From: Avena insularis | Lineage: Eukaryota > Streptophyta > Magnoliopsida > Poales > Poaceae | Direction of reading: 5' to 3' | Assembly: GCA_023614405.1 (NCBI GenBank) | Contig: CM042687.1 | Location: forward strand, 236,742,292 to 236,806,291 | Length of the DNA: 64,000 nucleotides | Shown here: positions 44,001-56,058 of the stretch, in pieces | Layout: the number at the start of each line of letters is the position of its first letter | How positions within the stretch are numbered: the first letter of the stretch is position 1 | The notes under the pieces: model-generated | What the model saw: the letters and a program-made list of their open reading frames with translations, nothing else | What the model was told of the DNA's origin: nothing | Databases searched by the model: none | Made by a program: the position numbers and the translations under genes

Positions 44001-44153
44001 ATTTGAGAGTAGTATTTGATTAATGCTTGATCACATAAAATCATAGATCCCAAGTCCTGTTTTCTTTCAAAACTAGTTTGAATTTGTTCCCTAAATGATA
44101 TGCATGCATGCATGATATGAAATCTTTGAAAACATGATTTTAGGGATGTTACA
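41066..44153 (-). repeat. 5' LTR of the chromovirus
   Basis: It is colinear with 31509-34700 apart from small indels and one segment of about 100 bp missing near 43155. GCTATAAGACCC on the minus strand (about 43410) is a candidate TATA box. A GA repeat (about 43590-43606) is longer here than in the 3' LTR. Confidence 0.93.
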
Positions 44154-44158
44154 AGATC

Positions 44159-45707
44159 GCGATGACGATCCTTCCGGCGCCTCATTCCGGCAGCGCTTCC
44201 GCACCCGATCACACGTATGGAGTTTATGAAGACCTTCATCTCCCTTTTCTAGTGGGTAACGGAGGTAGTATATCCCCTCGGAATCCCAGCAGCACGATGA
44301 TGTGGTGGTGGTGGTGGAGGATAAAACCTGCAGGGCTTCGCCTAAGCTGGAGCAGGATGATGGGGGAGGGAGGAGGGTGGCGGCTAGGGTTAGGAGAGAG
44401 GGAAAGGGGTGCACCCTCCCACACCTCCTTATATAGATGGGGGTGTGGCCAGGGTTCCTAGCCCTGGACGTGTCCTTCCCAAAATCGGCCAATAGGCAGA
44501 GGGGGAAACTTGCCCCTCAAGTTTTCCCTTCTTTCCTTATTAGGGTTTTCCCCCTTTCCTTATGCTGGAAGGTCGGACCCTTTGGTCATGATGCGGCTGG
44601 CCCATGGCCCCCGCAGCATACCCTCAGCCCATGTGGCCCCTCCCAGGTTGGTGGGCCCACTGGTGGCCCCTTCTAGAACATTCTAGAACCTTCCGATCAA
44701 AACACAGAAAACATTTCCAAACCCCGGAAAATGACTTTCCTTATATGAATCTTATTCTCTAGACCATTCTGGATCTCCTCGTGATTTCCTGGATCCAATC
44801 CGAGACTCCGAACAACATTCGGTCTCCAAGTCATATTCCATATCTACTTAAACAACATCGAACCTTAAGTGTCTCACCCTACAGTTCACAAAATATGCAT
44901 ACATGATCGAGACACCTCTCCGATAAATAACCAATAGCGGAATCTGGAGATCCATAATGTCTCCCACATATTCAACAATGAATTCGTGATCGAATGAACC
45001 ATTAACATATGAAACCAATTCTCTTTGTGGCGCGCTAATTTACGTATCCGAGGTTCGATCGTCGGTATCTCCATACCTAGTTCAACCTCGTTACCGATAA
45101 GTACTCTTTACTCATTCCGTGATATGACATCCCTTGTGACCTAGTCACATGCTTGCAAGCCAATTGGATGACATTCCACCGAGAGGGCCCAGAGTATATC
45201 TATCCGTAATATGGATGGGCAAATCCCACTCTTGATCCATGCGCTTCAACACATACATTCACAATACCTAATGCCACCTTTATAACCACCCAGTTACGGA
45301 AGTGGCATTTGATGTCATCAAAGTACTCATCCGATGATGGTGATTAACATGATCTCATGGTCAAAGGATTAGGTTACTATGTATCTAAAAGCTTGTAGCA
45401 AAACAAACTTTATGACGTGATCTTATGCTATGCTTACTTTGGGTGTGTGTCCATCACATCATTCTCCTAATGATATAACCTTGTTATTAATAACATCCAA
45501 TGCCCATGACCAGAAAACCATGATCATCTATTAATCAACAAGATAGCTTAACGAGAGGCTTACTAGGGACTCTTTTATATTTACGAAACACACAAGTATT
45601 AATGTTTCCTCTTAATACAATTATAGCATGGGATGTAAACATTTATCATAAACATAAAGATATAATAATAACCACTTTATTATTGCCTCTTGGTCATATC
45701 TCCAATA
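44159..45707 (-). repeat. Copia B 5' LTR, proximal piece
   Basis: The minus strand begins TATTGGAGATATGACC at 45707 (normally TGTTGG) and shows the BARE/Angela blocks AGGCAATAATAAA, AACTGGGTGGTTATAAAGG and GGGCCCTCTCGGTGGAATG. It continues, past the chromovirus, at 31308-31508, giving a total of about 1.75 kb. Confidence 0.88.
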
Positions 45708-46239
45708 CTGGGACCCGCTAACTTTTGTCTTTTTTCCTAGATTCCATTTCCAGTAGTACCAGAAATTAAAAATATTGCATAACTTCTAAAAAAATAGTGC
45801 AAATTTAATTTTGTTTGCATATTTGTCTTTCTCGTGGCGAGCTCTTCAAAACGAATATAATTTTCAATATACAAAAATTTATGTAGAAATAGCGGATCTA
45901 TAGAGTCCTTCATTGTGTCTCAATAAGTTTGAGTAGGAGGTTTTATAGGGTTCTTCTATTTTACGGACTGAAACTATAAAGTACTTCATGATAGTTTTAA
46001 AGAGTACATACCAGTTTGCATAAAATCCTTATACTTTACGAGGGAACCTAGACAAAAGATGAAACAATCTGATCAGCCCCGCACAGATAGGTCCCACTAA
46101 GAATGAGTGGCTAAGAATTCGGTTCGGGCCGATTAGGTTCGACGCCGATTCAGCTCAGAAAAATTCGCCTCCTGCTCAATGCATCACAAGAACAAGACCT
46201 TCCTTTAGCTACCTCTTCCTGTTTTGAATTATTTGGTCT
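45708..46239. other. Unassigned AT-rich sequence
   Basis: No coding signal, terminal repeat or known family is seen. It may be old flanking DNA or LINE 3' UTR. Confidence 0.4.
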
Positions 46240-47095
46240 CTAATTGTTGAAGCACTTACCATTTATTTCTTTCCAGCATCCTAAAATAATAATATCCATG
46301 CGAATTTTGTCTTATAGCCCTTCTTTAGAAAATTATATTTCATCTTATACAGAAATTCCCCTTTGCTTATGCGGCATGCATTATTACATTATAGCATTCC
46401 CTAGCGTCACAATCCTCATTAGATCTTTATTGTGGGTTGCAATATCCAGAATGCCTAATCCTCATTGCTTTTTAGGTTTACAAACTTTGCAGGCAATAAT
46501 AGTCATTCCTTTGCCTTCCATTCCGTATTTTATCCATAAGCAATGTCTCAAATATTCCTTGGTTTGTCGTAGAATTGAAACTGGTATTGCCAAATTGCGC
46601 ATGTAGAATGTCGGACGAGTAGTAAAGACTGATTCTACTGGTTGCAGTTTCTCTTCATAGTTGAAAAGGGGGAGCATCCTGTTATCCTTGCTTCAAATAT
46701 TTGCAATAAAGGCAGGAATTCGCCATTTTCAGCCTATGAGTATTGACTGTCAATCCCAAGTGAAAGGAAAAAAAGCTTGAGTGAATTGTTAGATCTTGAA
46801 GTTTTTTAGGACTTACATTGATTGGCACCATTATAGATTTATGATAATTTAGCCGCTTTAAATGTTTGCAAAATCGATTTAACCACAACCAATTAAATCA
46901 GACAGGGTGGAAGAACCAGTATTGTGTCATCGTCATATTGTTACATGGGAGTCGGGGCATGATGTGACTGATATGGACGCTTGAATTAATTGCCTATGCA
47001 AAGCTTTGTTAATGGCTTCATGTAGTAATTCTGAGGCAAGGACAAAGGTTAGCGAAGAGTGTGGATCCCCTGATGGCAGAATGGACAAAACTAAC
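46240..47095 (-). pseudogene. LINE (L1-type) reverse transcriptase fragment
   Basis: This is the reverse transcriptase of a non-LTR element, heavily decayed. Right to left the L1 blocks appear in order: PSGDPHSSLTFVL (about 47050-47090), HEAINKALHR, the damaged YADD region near 46925, HKSIMVPINVSPKKLQDL (about 46780-46850), PTFYMRNLAIPVS (about 46590), RHCLWIKYGMEGKG and VCKPKKQ with GLGILDI. Several stops and frameshifts separate these. The order and spacing fit ORF2 between RT motif 4 and the C-terminal region. Confidence 0.75.
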
Positions 47096-47550
47096 TTAAA
47101 TTTGAAACTACTTCATAAAATGAACTCTGGGTGAAACTATTTCACTAGACTAACCCTTTTGGGTAGGGCACAATAGCAAGGCTCTATGCTCTACTGTGTA
47201 GCACCTTGCTAACAGGCGCTACACCACTGCCAGCGTGGCGGCTCCCTGTCCCGGCCTGTCCCCACCCGGACCGTGTAACGCCTAGGCGCTAAGCCCCTTA
47301 GTGTAGCGCATTGCTCTTAGGTGCTACACTTCGGGACCTAACCCCACGCGCACATCCCCCTCCCCACCCCAACCCAGTCTTCCTAGCTCGTCCCAGGCGC
47401 AGGAAGAACACAGAGGCAGCACCCCTGGTTCCCCTCTCTCCTCCCTCCCTCAAATCCCTCAGATCGGAATCTTCATTTGGTGGATTTCGACCCCTCCTCA
47501 GTTGCTAGAGGTACCCTCCCTCATTTCCCTCCATTTTAACCGTTTGACAT
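47096..47550 (+). other. Possible 5' end of the Mutator-like locus
   Basis: The stretch opens with an AT-rich part with echoing blocks (TTTGAAACTACTTCATAAAA, GGTGAAACTATTTCACTAGA), then repeats of GCGCTACAC/GTGTAGCGC in both directions, then a GC-rich leader-like part. I recall this layout from terminal regions of Mutator-like elements with plant mobile domain genes in Triticeae, so it may belong with 51482-53339. It contains no gene, and the assignment rests on memory of the family. Confidence 0.4.
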
Positions 47551-49378
47551 TGTAAGACCCCACCTTTATAAAGGTAAAGGTCCCTATGATTGCAATGCTA
47601 GTCCCTGGATAAAATGCTAGCATCCATAGTTTAAGATGAAGTACACAGATACAAAGGTCTTTATTACATCATCATTCCAGAGATAAACATAGTATTTTAC
47701 AACTCCATAGCCAAAGGCTAGTAGAAGAGTTCATCGCAAAAGTAAGTAAAGTCTTCATCTTCATCTTCATGTGCCATAGGCAAGCATGTTGAGTGTAGAC
47801 TCATAACCCTAATCCTCATCAGAGTAACCAGCAACATCATAAGTTACAGCCATAGTGGGTCAATACATTGGAATAGTATTGGCAAGTGATACCATAGTAG
47901 AATAGTAGCTTCTAACTTCTACATGAATTTGGCTATGTGTAGCTTAGGCTTGCTTTGCTCAAAATAGGGTTTACCTATCAGTTGAAAACACTAAGTTTTT
48001 GTTTATCAAAATCACCCAGGGAATCTACCAATAAAATTGGTGATCCTTTACCCTTGTTCAACCACAAGTTTTTAACTTAGAAATTGGGATGAGGAGATAC
48101 TTGATAGCTTCAGTGTCTTGATGCTCAATTGTCCATTGCTGGGGACACGACTAAGTACTTAGATTTTTCCTTCTCGAGAGGTGGTGCACTTTCCCCACAA
48201 GACTCGACATGCATCAAGACGAGATCTTTCAGAAGCCTTCCCTTAGACCAAATGGACGTGTTCCAAACCTATCACCCCTACCACCTTCTGTCCATCTGGC
48301 TAAGTTATTGCAACCTATATGATCAAGGCAGAGCCCATATGCCATGTGGCTACACTAGAAGCTTCTAAACACTAAGTATCTCAAATCCCTTTGTTCCTGG
48401 GTGGTTTTCCACAAGTGAGATACACCAGGTATTGCCTCTGGGGTAACCACGCAACACAAACCTTTCTTTCCATTCCACCTAGGTGATTCATTCACTTAGT
48501 AGTTTTATTAAGCAAAAACATAAGTCAAAAAACTTAGTAAAATTTCCATATCATGTGTATATAATCCACCCTTATTTACTACTATCTAGGCTAAGCATGA
48601 TATCAACAAGTATCTTAACTTAAAGAATATTTCTACCAATACTACAACTACTAGGATTTCCCATAGCATAGCATATAGATACTTAGCAAAATTTCATGCA
48701 TCCCTATACAAAATATCACTAGTGCATAGTCAAGATAATAGGACAATCATGTGAAGCACCACTTGCCTTGGTAGTTGGGAGAGTAGCAACAATCCTCACA
48801 ATCACAATCACCACTAGCACCAAAATCTACACATAAAATGATAGCACCAAATTTACATTCAAAGTAATCAAGCAAAAATATATGAATGCATGCAAATTCC
48901 ATGTGATTATTTTCTAAACTAAACAAGACAAGTAAAACAGTACTGAACACAAAACTAAACATTTATAGATTAAATAAACTTAATTTGGCCTTACAAACAT
49001 TTACAAAATAATTCATATACTCAAAATAAGCCTATATTTGTCTCTGCATAAAATTCCATTTTAACAGACTCAAAGTATAAAACTAAGCCCACAAAAGTGT
49101 AGGATTTATTTTTGTAAATCCGTTGATATATTATTTGCAAAATTTGGCCAAACAGAAATTAAGTTATGAATTTTACAAGTTTGAAATCAAATCTAGTTTT
49201 TAAATCGAAAAAACAAGTCATGTGGAAGCTCCTGATTGGACAGTACCGCTTCGGGGTGGATCGCGCTTCCACTCCATTGGATCTAATCAGATCCAATGCA
49301 CCAGATCAATTCTTACTCCTTTCCGCCTGATCTAACTTACACTGCCAGATCTAAGATCTACGGCTCAGATCCTCGCGT
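47551..49378 (-). repeat. Truncated chromovirus-type LTR
   Basis: The U5 end TGTAAGACCCCACC (plus strand) at 47551 is related to those at 31509 and 41066, and similarity continues through the AT-rich distal half up to the start of the GC-rich island. The U3 part is missing. It abuts a truncated Athila internal region at about 49379. No primer site is seen on its left, so it is a 3' or solo LTR. Confidence 0.8.
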
Positions 49379-49901
49379 ACCCCTTCAATTTGTTCCACAT
49401 CATAAAGGTCATAATTTCCTTTAACATAAGAGGATATGGTAGCATTATCATTATACTCACATTGAAAAGGGGGTGTTTATACCTCCTATAGCAACAAGCT
49501 TTATCAAAGCAATTAGTAACATTATAAGTAGAGCACACCTCTCTAGCAATAGTATTCAATTTATCAATTTGTGCCCATAAGTGTTTCCTTTCTGTGACAA
49601 ATGGTGTTCCTTATAACAGTACTTTTATTCTTCCGTGAACACACCTTGCCAATAAGAACTAGTCTCAAAGTAACCATCCATTGATAGAAAGCATGACTAA
49701 GCAAGGCAATAATAGACCAGCAACTAGAGCAGGAACTAATTTTTTGTGTTTTTTATAAGAGAAAGCAAACCAAACGAAACTAATTTTTTTTGGAGTTTTT
49801 GATAAAAAGAGGGAAACAAACCAAGAAAAAGAAACTAAGCAAAAAGAAAACAAAATAAAGAGAAAGGTTGTGAAGGACTCCCCATGTGAAGCCGTCCTTA
49901 G
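49379..49901 (-). other. Athila internal fragment, 5' part
   Basis: This is the beginning of the internal region after the primer site, with a short Lys/Phe-rich stretch and a frame (49365-49559) without domain signature. It is cut at 49379. Confidence 0.6.
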
Positions 49902-49929
49902 CCTCCCCAGCAACAATGCCAGAAAATCT
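49902..49929 (-). other. Athila-type primer binding site
   Basis: The minus strand reads ATTTTCTGGCATTGTTGCTG then GGGAGG after the LTR end. It is a worn form of the TGGCGCCGTTGCCGGGGA site typical of Athila. Confidence 0.7.
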
Positions 49930-51481
49930 TGATGGTGGCTGAGATCAATGCAGAGCTTCGTTTGGAGTCCCCAAGAGGAAGGTGTGATGAGCATAGCAAC
50001 AAGTCTTACCTCAGTAAGAAACCAAGGTTATAGAACCAGTAGTAGGAAGGAAACGACTCAAAGGTGTTGCTAGCAACTTGGAAACCTGAACAACATAAAC
50101 TCAAGACTTTGCCCCAGCGAACAATGAGGTTGTCAATCTCACCGGTTTGCTGAAAACAAAGGATTAACTGTATGGTGTGGAAGGTAATGGTGGTATGCAT
50201 AAAGGTAAACAGTAACAGTGGAAGATGTATCAATGGTAAAGATTGGACTGGGGTACATAGTTCACTAGAGGTGTTCTCCTTAAGATAAACAAACATGGCA
50301 TGCTGGGTAAACAAATTACAGCAAGGCAATTGACAGGACTGAGCAAGGCATAACAATACAATACTAGACATTCATGTTCCTATGAGATTTGATTGGGCAA
50401 TAGAACAAGATACATAGACCGCCATCCAACTGCATCTATGACTAGTAATCCACCTTAAAGTTATCATCCAAACCCCCTCCAGTATTAAGTTGTAAGCAAC
50501 GGATAACTGCTTTAATCAAAGTGTGTAAGGTAAACAATCCAATTGTTCCATGAACAAGAGACCGTTGTTTTCTCCCTAGTAGCAACAACACATCTACAAC
50601 CTTAGAGATTTTTGTCACTTCCCTTAGATTAAATAGAGGCATGAACCCACTATCTCACTAGAATCTACTTGGCCAAGATAGCTACTAGAAACAGAGAGCA
50701 TGCAAGATCACAAACAACACAGAAATGATAGAATCAATAAGACAAAACCATTAATCAATCTGACATAGTAATCATAATATCCATCGGATCCCCGCAAACA
50801 CAACATGCATGATTACAAATAGATGATCTTGATCATGAACGGAGCTCACAAGATCTAAACATGGTAGCACAAAGGAGGAGAGACAACCATCTAGCTACTA
50901 CATGCACCCGTAGTCCAAGGTGTAACTACTCACGCTTCATATCGGAGGATGGCATGATGATGAAGAAGGCCTCCGGGATGATCTCCCCTTCGGCAGGGTG
51001 CCGGGAAGAGCTTCAGATCCCCCCGATCTAGGGACGATGGTGGCGGCGGCTACGGACTGTTTCATGGAATATTGATCGGATACTTAGGGTTTTGGTATTG
51101 ATGGCTTCTTATAGGCGAAGAGGCGAGGCAGGGGCACCTAGGGCAGTCGCACCCCCCCTCCCTAGGCTCGGGCCAGGCCTAGCCGCGCGGCCAGGTGTGT
51201 GCCCCCTGGTGGCCCCCCTCCGTCTCGTATTCTGGCTCCGTGTTCCCCACGGTAAAATATTGACTTTGGCTTTTGTCCTATCTAATTCCGATAATATTTA
51301 TTTTCTGCCTTTTGTGGAACCAAAAACAGAAGAAAATAGGAAACTGGCACTGTGGCATCTTGTTAATAGGTTATTCCTAGAGAACATATAAAAATACCTC
51401 AAAGTGTAGCCAAAGCAAAACAAAGTAGATACTAAACAAGCATGGAACATCAAAAATTATAGATACGTTTACGACATATCA
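49930..51481 (-). repeat. Athila-type LTR
   Basis: The LTR is 1,552 bp, with minus strand TGATATGTCGTAAACG to CACCATCA, the same family as the solo LTR at 2032-15927. It is followed by the primer site and the truncated internal region at 49379. Its 5' boundary interrupts the Mutator-like transposase frame at 51482. Confidence 0.85.
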
Positions 51482-52412
51482 GATACTAAGAGTCCTCCAG
51501 CCTTAAACCAAGAGCTATTGAGTGAACCTCCTTGGACCCAAACATTGAGCCCGATTTCAAAGGACCAAGATGAAGTGTTGGAAGAGGACAACAATGATTG
51601 TGGGCGCGATGAGAACGAGGTTGAGCTCCACGACAAAAATGTTGGAGATTTGGACAAATATATCACGCAATAGAAAATGGACTGTGAGATCACGTATTCT
51701 GGAGCCTATGCATTGGACTCGTATGATGATGGTCCCGAAGAAGAAGTTGACAAGGAGGGGTTCACGGTTAGAGAGGCAGAAATCCACGATACCATATTGG
51801 GGCGGGACCATCGGGTGCCTTTGTTTCGTGATATTAGTCTCGCGGATGAAGCCACGTTTGATGGTGGCAAGGGCGTAGTGCTTGGACCAAGGATAAGTTC
51901 TTACCGAGATCACAATCATGAGAATAATGGATTTTCTCGCTGATCAAGGGTCAGTACCTTGTTGTAATTTAAGCAATGGATAAAGAACTTCTCAGTTAAG
52001 CATCATCGTCCTTACACAGTCGTGCACTTGGACATGTATAAGCGTTACACAGTTAAGTGCGAGGAGGGTGTATGTACTTGGATTATGCGTGCAAGACCAT
52101 TCAATGGAGGTCCCAATTGGAACATATATAGTTGTGTGTCAACTCATATGTGCCGAGGCCTGATGGTGGATGGCAAGGATGTGAAGCACGAGCACCGGAA
52201 GCTGACCTCTGAGTTCCTCACTTATAGGCTTTCCAATGACATTACGTCATTTCCAATAATGAGCATCAAGATGGTCATGGATCTTGTGAAAGCCTTCTTT
52301 CACTACGAGGTGAAATACAAGAAGGCTTGGAAGGCGAAGCAAGCCGCATTCAAGATGTCGTACGGTGATTGGGGATGCGTAGAGGGTGTCTTCCAAACTG
52401 CGGCAAAGCAAA
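51482..52412 (+). pseudogene. Mutator-like (MuDR) transposase N-terminal part
   Basis: The frame is readable from the first base after the Athila LTR. An acidic N-terminus (DEVLEEDNNDCGRDENEVE) is followed by DGPEEEVDKEGF, DHRVPLFRDISLADEATFDG and the MuDR DNA-binding module: FKQWIKNFSVKHHRPYTV, the CEEGVCTWIMRARP cysteines, and a HMC with later HEH in place of the usual zinc ligands (about 52000-52300). It ends in KAWKAKQAAF and DWG (about 52320-52375). Stops occur at about 51674, 51944 and 51968. The DDE catalytic domain and SWIM finger are absent: the sequence switches to the end of an oppositely oriented gene near 52412. Confidence 0.8.
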
Positions 52413-53339
52413 GTAGCTCACTTGTTTTGGACTTCCAACTGGTAAGCGTTCCCAGCTCCATACTGAGAGAAGAACCATAGCACCACCTATTACGGCTGTG
52501 TCGTTTGACCTACGACAAGCATCGTCCAACTACAATTAAACAAAAAAAAGATTAGGATAGCATATGTGTGGAGCAGAAATGTTAAAATGAATGTAGAGTG
52601 CACAAGTGATTACCTGCCGGTACAAGTAGGCAAGAGCCATCGAACTCTAGCTAATATTGACATCAAAGTTTGTTAGTGCCTTCAGCCACATCCACTAAGC
52701 GGTCCTACCTCCACTATCAGCAAACAGGGTCCTAGAGAGGACATACCACACGTACACACGAACATGTATCTCGATCACCTCAACCTCGGCTGGCTCCGGG
52801 CAATGCGCAAAGTTCTCCACAATCCACGTGTATGTCATGCCTACTATGACTCTATATCTACTCTTACCTTCAAGTTATTCAGGAGCCATACCAATAAGTA
52901 GCTGCATCTCATGGCATCACCCGTCAGAATCTGTGTCCATACACAAAGGGTTTCCCGAGATAGGAAGTCCAAAGATCATGGAAACATCCTGAAGAGTAGA
53001 GGTGATCTCTCTGGTCCAGAGGTGGAAAGTGTGTGTCTCTGGCCTCCACCGATCGACAAGTGCGGTGATAGCAGTCATGTTGAGGTTTGGCCTCGACCGG
53101 CTCACAAGCATGTCACTCGAGGACACGCTATGAGACCTAATCTTGAGGGGTGGAAGCTTCTGCATACATACAAGTCACAAGGTTATGCTTCTTTAGGGGT
53201 CCAACACAATTGAATCAATAGGAAAAATAAAACAAACAAGTCCAACTATGGTTTTATTACCATATGCTTCTCCGCCATCAAGTATGCCCGGTGTTGAGTA
53301 TCATAATAATCCTCAAGTAGCCACACCATCCTACATATA
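52413..53339 (-). pseudogene. Plant mobile domain (PMD, MAIN-like) gene fragment
   Basis: The minus strand encodes a PMD of the type captured by Mutator-like elements. A first exon (WLLEDYYDTQHRAYLMAEKH, about 53260-53339) ends at a GTAATA donor. Exon 2 starts after TATGCAG near 53168 and carries ITALVDRWRPETHTFHLWT and TLQDVSMIFGLPISGNPL, then with one or two stops TYTWIVENFAHCPE, YVWYVLSRTLFADSGG, WMWLKAL and ALAYLYRQ to a GTAATC donor near 52612. A short third exon (LDDACRRSNDTAVIGGA, VWSWERLPVG) begins after TTTAATTGTAG near 52530. The N-terminus is cut by the LTR at 53340 and the C-terminus by the transposase fragment. Confidence 0.8.
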
Positions 53340-56058
53340 TGTAACATCCCAGTATTAGAGCTTAGAAATAAGCTGGACCCAGATGTGTGCATTGCATTCA
53401 TGCATAGAAAATCCGAATAATTTTCGCACTTTTGAACAAAACTTGTCAAAGTGATTGAAGCTTCTCTCAACTTGATGGAATTAAAGTAGATCATCAAGTT
53501 GACTGTGATAAGTTCCAATATGACCTTTGCTAAAACCTTATTTGGTAGAACATGATTTGATCTAAGGGTAGATCAAATATAATAAAATTAAATTATAATG
53601 CATTGCTTAATGATTAATATCTGATCATTAAGGGATCATATCATAATATTCATCACAACAACTCATGAATACCAAGTTAAGACTACAACTCAAGTAACAG
53701 GAATATAATAACTAATCCTGACCTATCTTATCCTTATCTATTCCTACTATGAGTATCATGGTAATACCTAACCTTAACTCTTTAGTGAGATTGAGTAGGA
53801 AAGAAACCAAATCAAGATCATTCACCATATATCTTTCTTTCCATATCAATCCTTATCATCTCGATTGAATCATATTATAATATTTGTTGTTCATCAATGT
53901 TGAGTAATCAACTATTGATTCACTAATCCTTAACCTATAAATTCTTGATCTTTTAACTCTTGTTCTTATCATAGCATTCACTTAAAATCCTTTTAAGAAG
54001 GGATAAGGAAAGGTATGTGGTAATGCTAGATTTAAATATCATCTATATGGTGGGAGTGTTGGAAGAGAATTAAATCAATAGGATTATTGATGGAGTTAAG
54101 TCACTCCTGAAATGATAAAAGAGTATTTGAGGTAAAGATTACAAGGATGAATATTGAAGTTAGTTAATAGGAGTAATCCTATTGGATCAGGTGTGTATAG
54201 TCCATGAATAGCATTCCCTAATCCACTAGAGATATTAAGAAGATAATTTCAATACCACTGTAATGTTGTATTGAGGAAGCCTTGATTAGCTAATTGGAAA
54301 CCTAAACCATAAAGGATCAAAGGATTATAATCATCATGCTTTAGTCACCAAGATTGAATGCTTATATCCAGTATAAGTGACATTGGTGGGTAAAACATGG
54401 TTGAACTCTAGTATAAGATATTGTAGTTAAGTAGAGATAAGATAGTATGATTAGGATGATGTTAGAGCAGCATTGAATTATTGAGTTAGTACTTTCCTCT
54501 TGGGAAATATTAAACACTTGAGGTGAAGGACTTAATATATATCTAATTACAAATAAATCTATTAGAAGTACTGTTGGTGGTGGAGGATTAAGGAAGGGTA
54601 TGTATGGAGTTAGAAGTAAATATTTGTTGAATTAGAGGTTATCAGCAATAGAGTAGTGGATATAACCAAGTATAGATATAAGAGAATTAGGAAAGATTTT
54701 TAGTGTCAAGCTCATTGGATTTATCAATGGGTTTAGAAGAATAAAAGGTGGATAAGAATATTCTTGTGTAGCAAAGCTCATCATGTTAACATATGATGAG
54801 GGATATGGAGAAGTAGTATATCTAGGAAAGGAATTCCTTAATCAGAAGTCCAGAATTATGAATTATGGAAGATATGAATTCTTAGTAGACACTAAACCCT
54901 AAATCTATAATCAAGCTTAACATCCAGCTCATCTGTTGGATAAATCATTTTATCTTCAAAATGCTTTATAGGAATATTTTTCCCTATAGCAAATCACTTA
55001 AGCACATCTCTGTCATTTCCAATTATAATAACCATATGTGCTTAGGAGTTATCTTTATTAATTCTTTTCCATCAGACATTCCAGATAAGAACTTTCTATT
55101 TTAAAGGGTGGTATCATTAAAGATCATAAACATGAAGACAATATGTTTAGATATTAAATCTTTACTCACATCAACAAAGGAAAATAAGTATATTAAGAAC
55201 CCCAAACTCTAGGGTAAGCATTTTCAATTCAAACCTTAACTCTTATATTAGCTATAATAAAATATATATACCTTGATTTTCCCTAGATTCATGGGAGTAA
55301 TATTAACCATATTAATTCTTTTGTATATTATACAACAAATAATGATATAGAATCATAATATAAGAATTTCCCTGCAAACTATAAAATTAATTAGAATTAA
55401 ATTTTATAAAGAAATAAGGAAATAACATATAATCAATGGGTTATCATATAAAAGAAATTAATAACAAAGGCCCTTACAAATAATAAAAGGAAAGATTTAT
55501 ATAAGAAAATAAATAAATGTAACATTATATAATAAAAGTTCACAAATTGATAACTTTATGATTGCTGCAATTATTTAGGAAGAAATTCCATAAAGAAAAG
55601 TCAAAACAATTGATTAAATAAAAAGCTAGAAAAGAAAACAGAATATAGAAAATATAGAAGAAAAGGAAAAGGAATGGGTTAGCCCAATCCTGGTCGTGGC
55701 CCATTTTCTTTCTTCTCTATGTGCTGCTCACGAGCAACTCACAACAGCCCAGCAGCGGCCCAGTATGGAAAACACCTAGTAACTATCTCTGGCTGATGGG
55801 TGGAACCGAAGAAGGACTGCGGATCGAGTAAGGAAATTTCTAGGGGGTTTTCCATAAAAATGTCGTCGTCGTCTTTCTCCAGCTGGAAGCAGCTCGGTGG
55901 CGATGCTGAGGCCGTTCGCCGCCGTCCATACGTCAAGATGCACGCCGCCGTCACTGGGAGAGGATAAGGAGGCCACAGCGACGTCTCTGCTCGTCCTCAT
56001 CCCCATTTCCCCCTCTAAAACCCTCTCTCTCAAGTTCTTCTTCTAAACTGAAACGCTC
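53340..56058 (+). repeat. LTR-like AT-rich sequence, truncated
   Basis: It starts TGTAACATCCC, the usual beginning of long Gypsy LTRs, within the PMD gene. Over 2 kb of very AT-rich sequence follows, with a GC-richer part from about 55680. The other two long-LTR families have the same layout. It is interrupted by the LTR at 56059, so its end lies outside. Short frames in the GC part (55739-56033) have no motif. Confidence 0.6.

Larger units (their letters stand above)
31509..44153 (-). mobile_element. Full-length chromovirus (Tekay/Del-like Gypsy) with extra 5' frames
   Basis: The element is 12,645 bp with TG...CA LTRs of 3,192 bp (left, 3') and 3,088 bp (right, 5'). The target duplication AGATC is at 31504-31508 and 44154-44158. 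Order from the 5' end: LTR, damaged Met-type primer site, two extra reading frames, gag, protease, RT, RNase H, integrase, chromodomain, polypurine tract, LTR. A sample of about 290 bp at the LTR ends shows about 7 differences, so the insertion is fairly young. It split the LTR of Copia element B. Confidence 0.95.

Noticed and set aside
27560..45707. Reading the LTR at 27560-29482 and the LTR ending at 45707 as the two ends of one element
   Set aside because: They are in opposite orientation, and the left one has its own ACTTG duplication.
46244..46606. 120-codon plus-strand frame
   Set aside because: It is antisense to LINE RT blocks that are clearly ordered on the minus strand.
53246..53518. 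90-codon minus-strand frame across 53340
   Set aside because: It joins the PMD first exon to LTR sequence. Only the part above the LTR boundary is meaningful.
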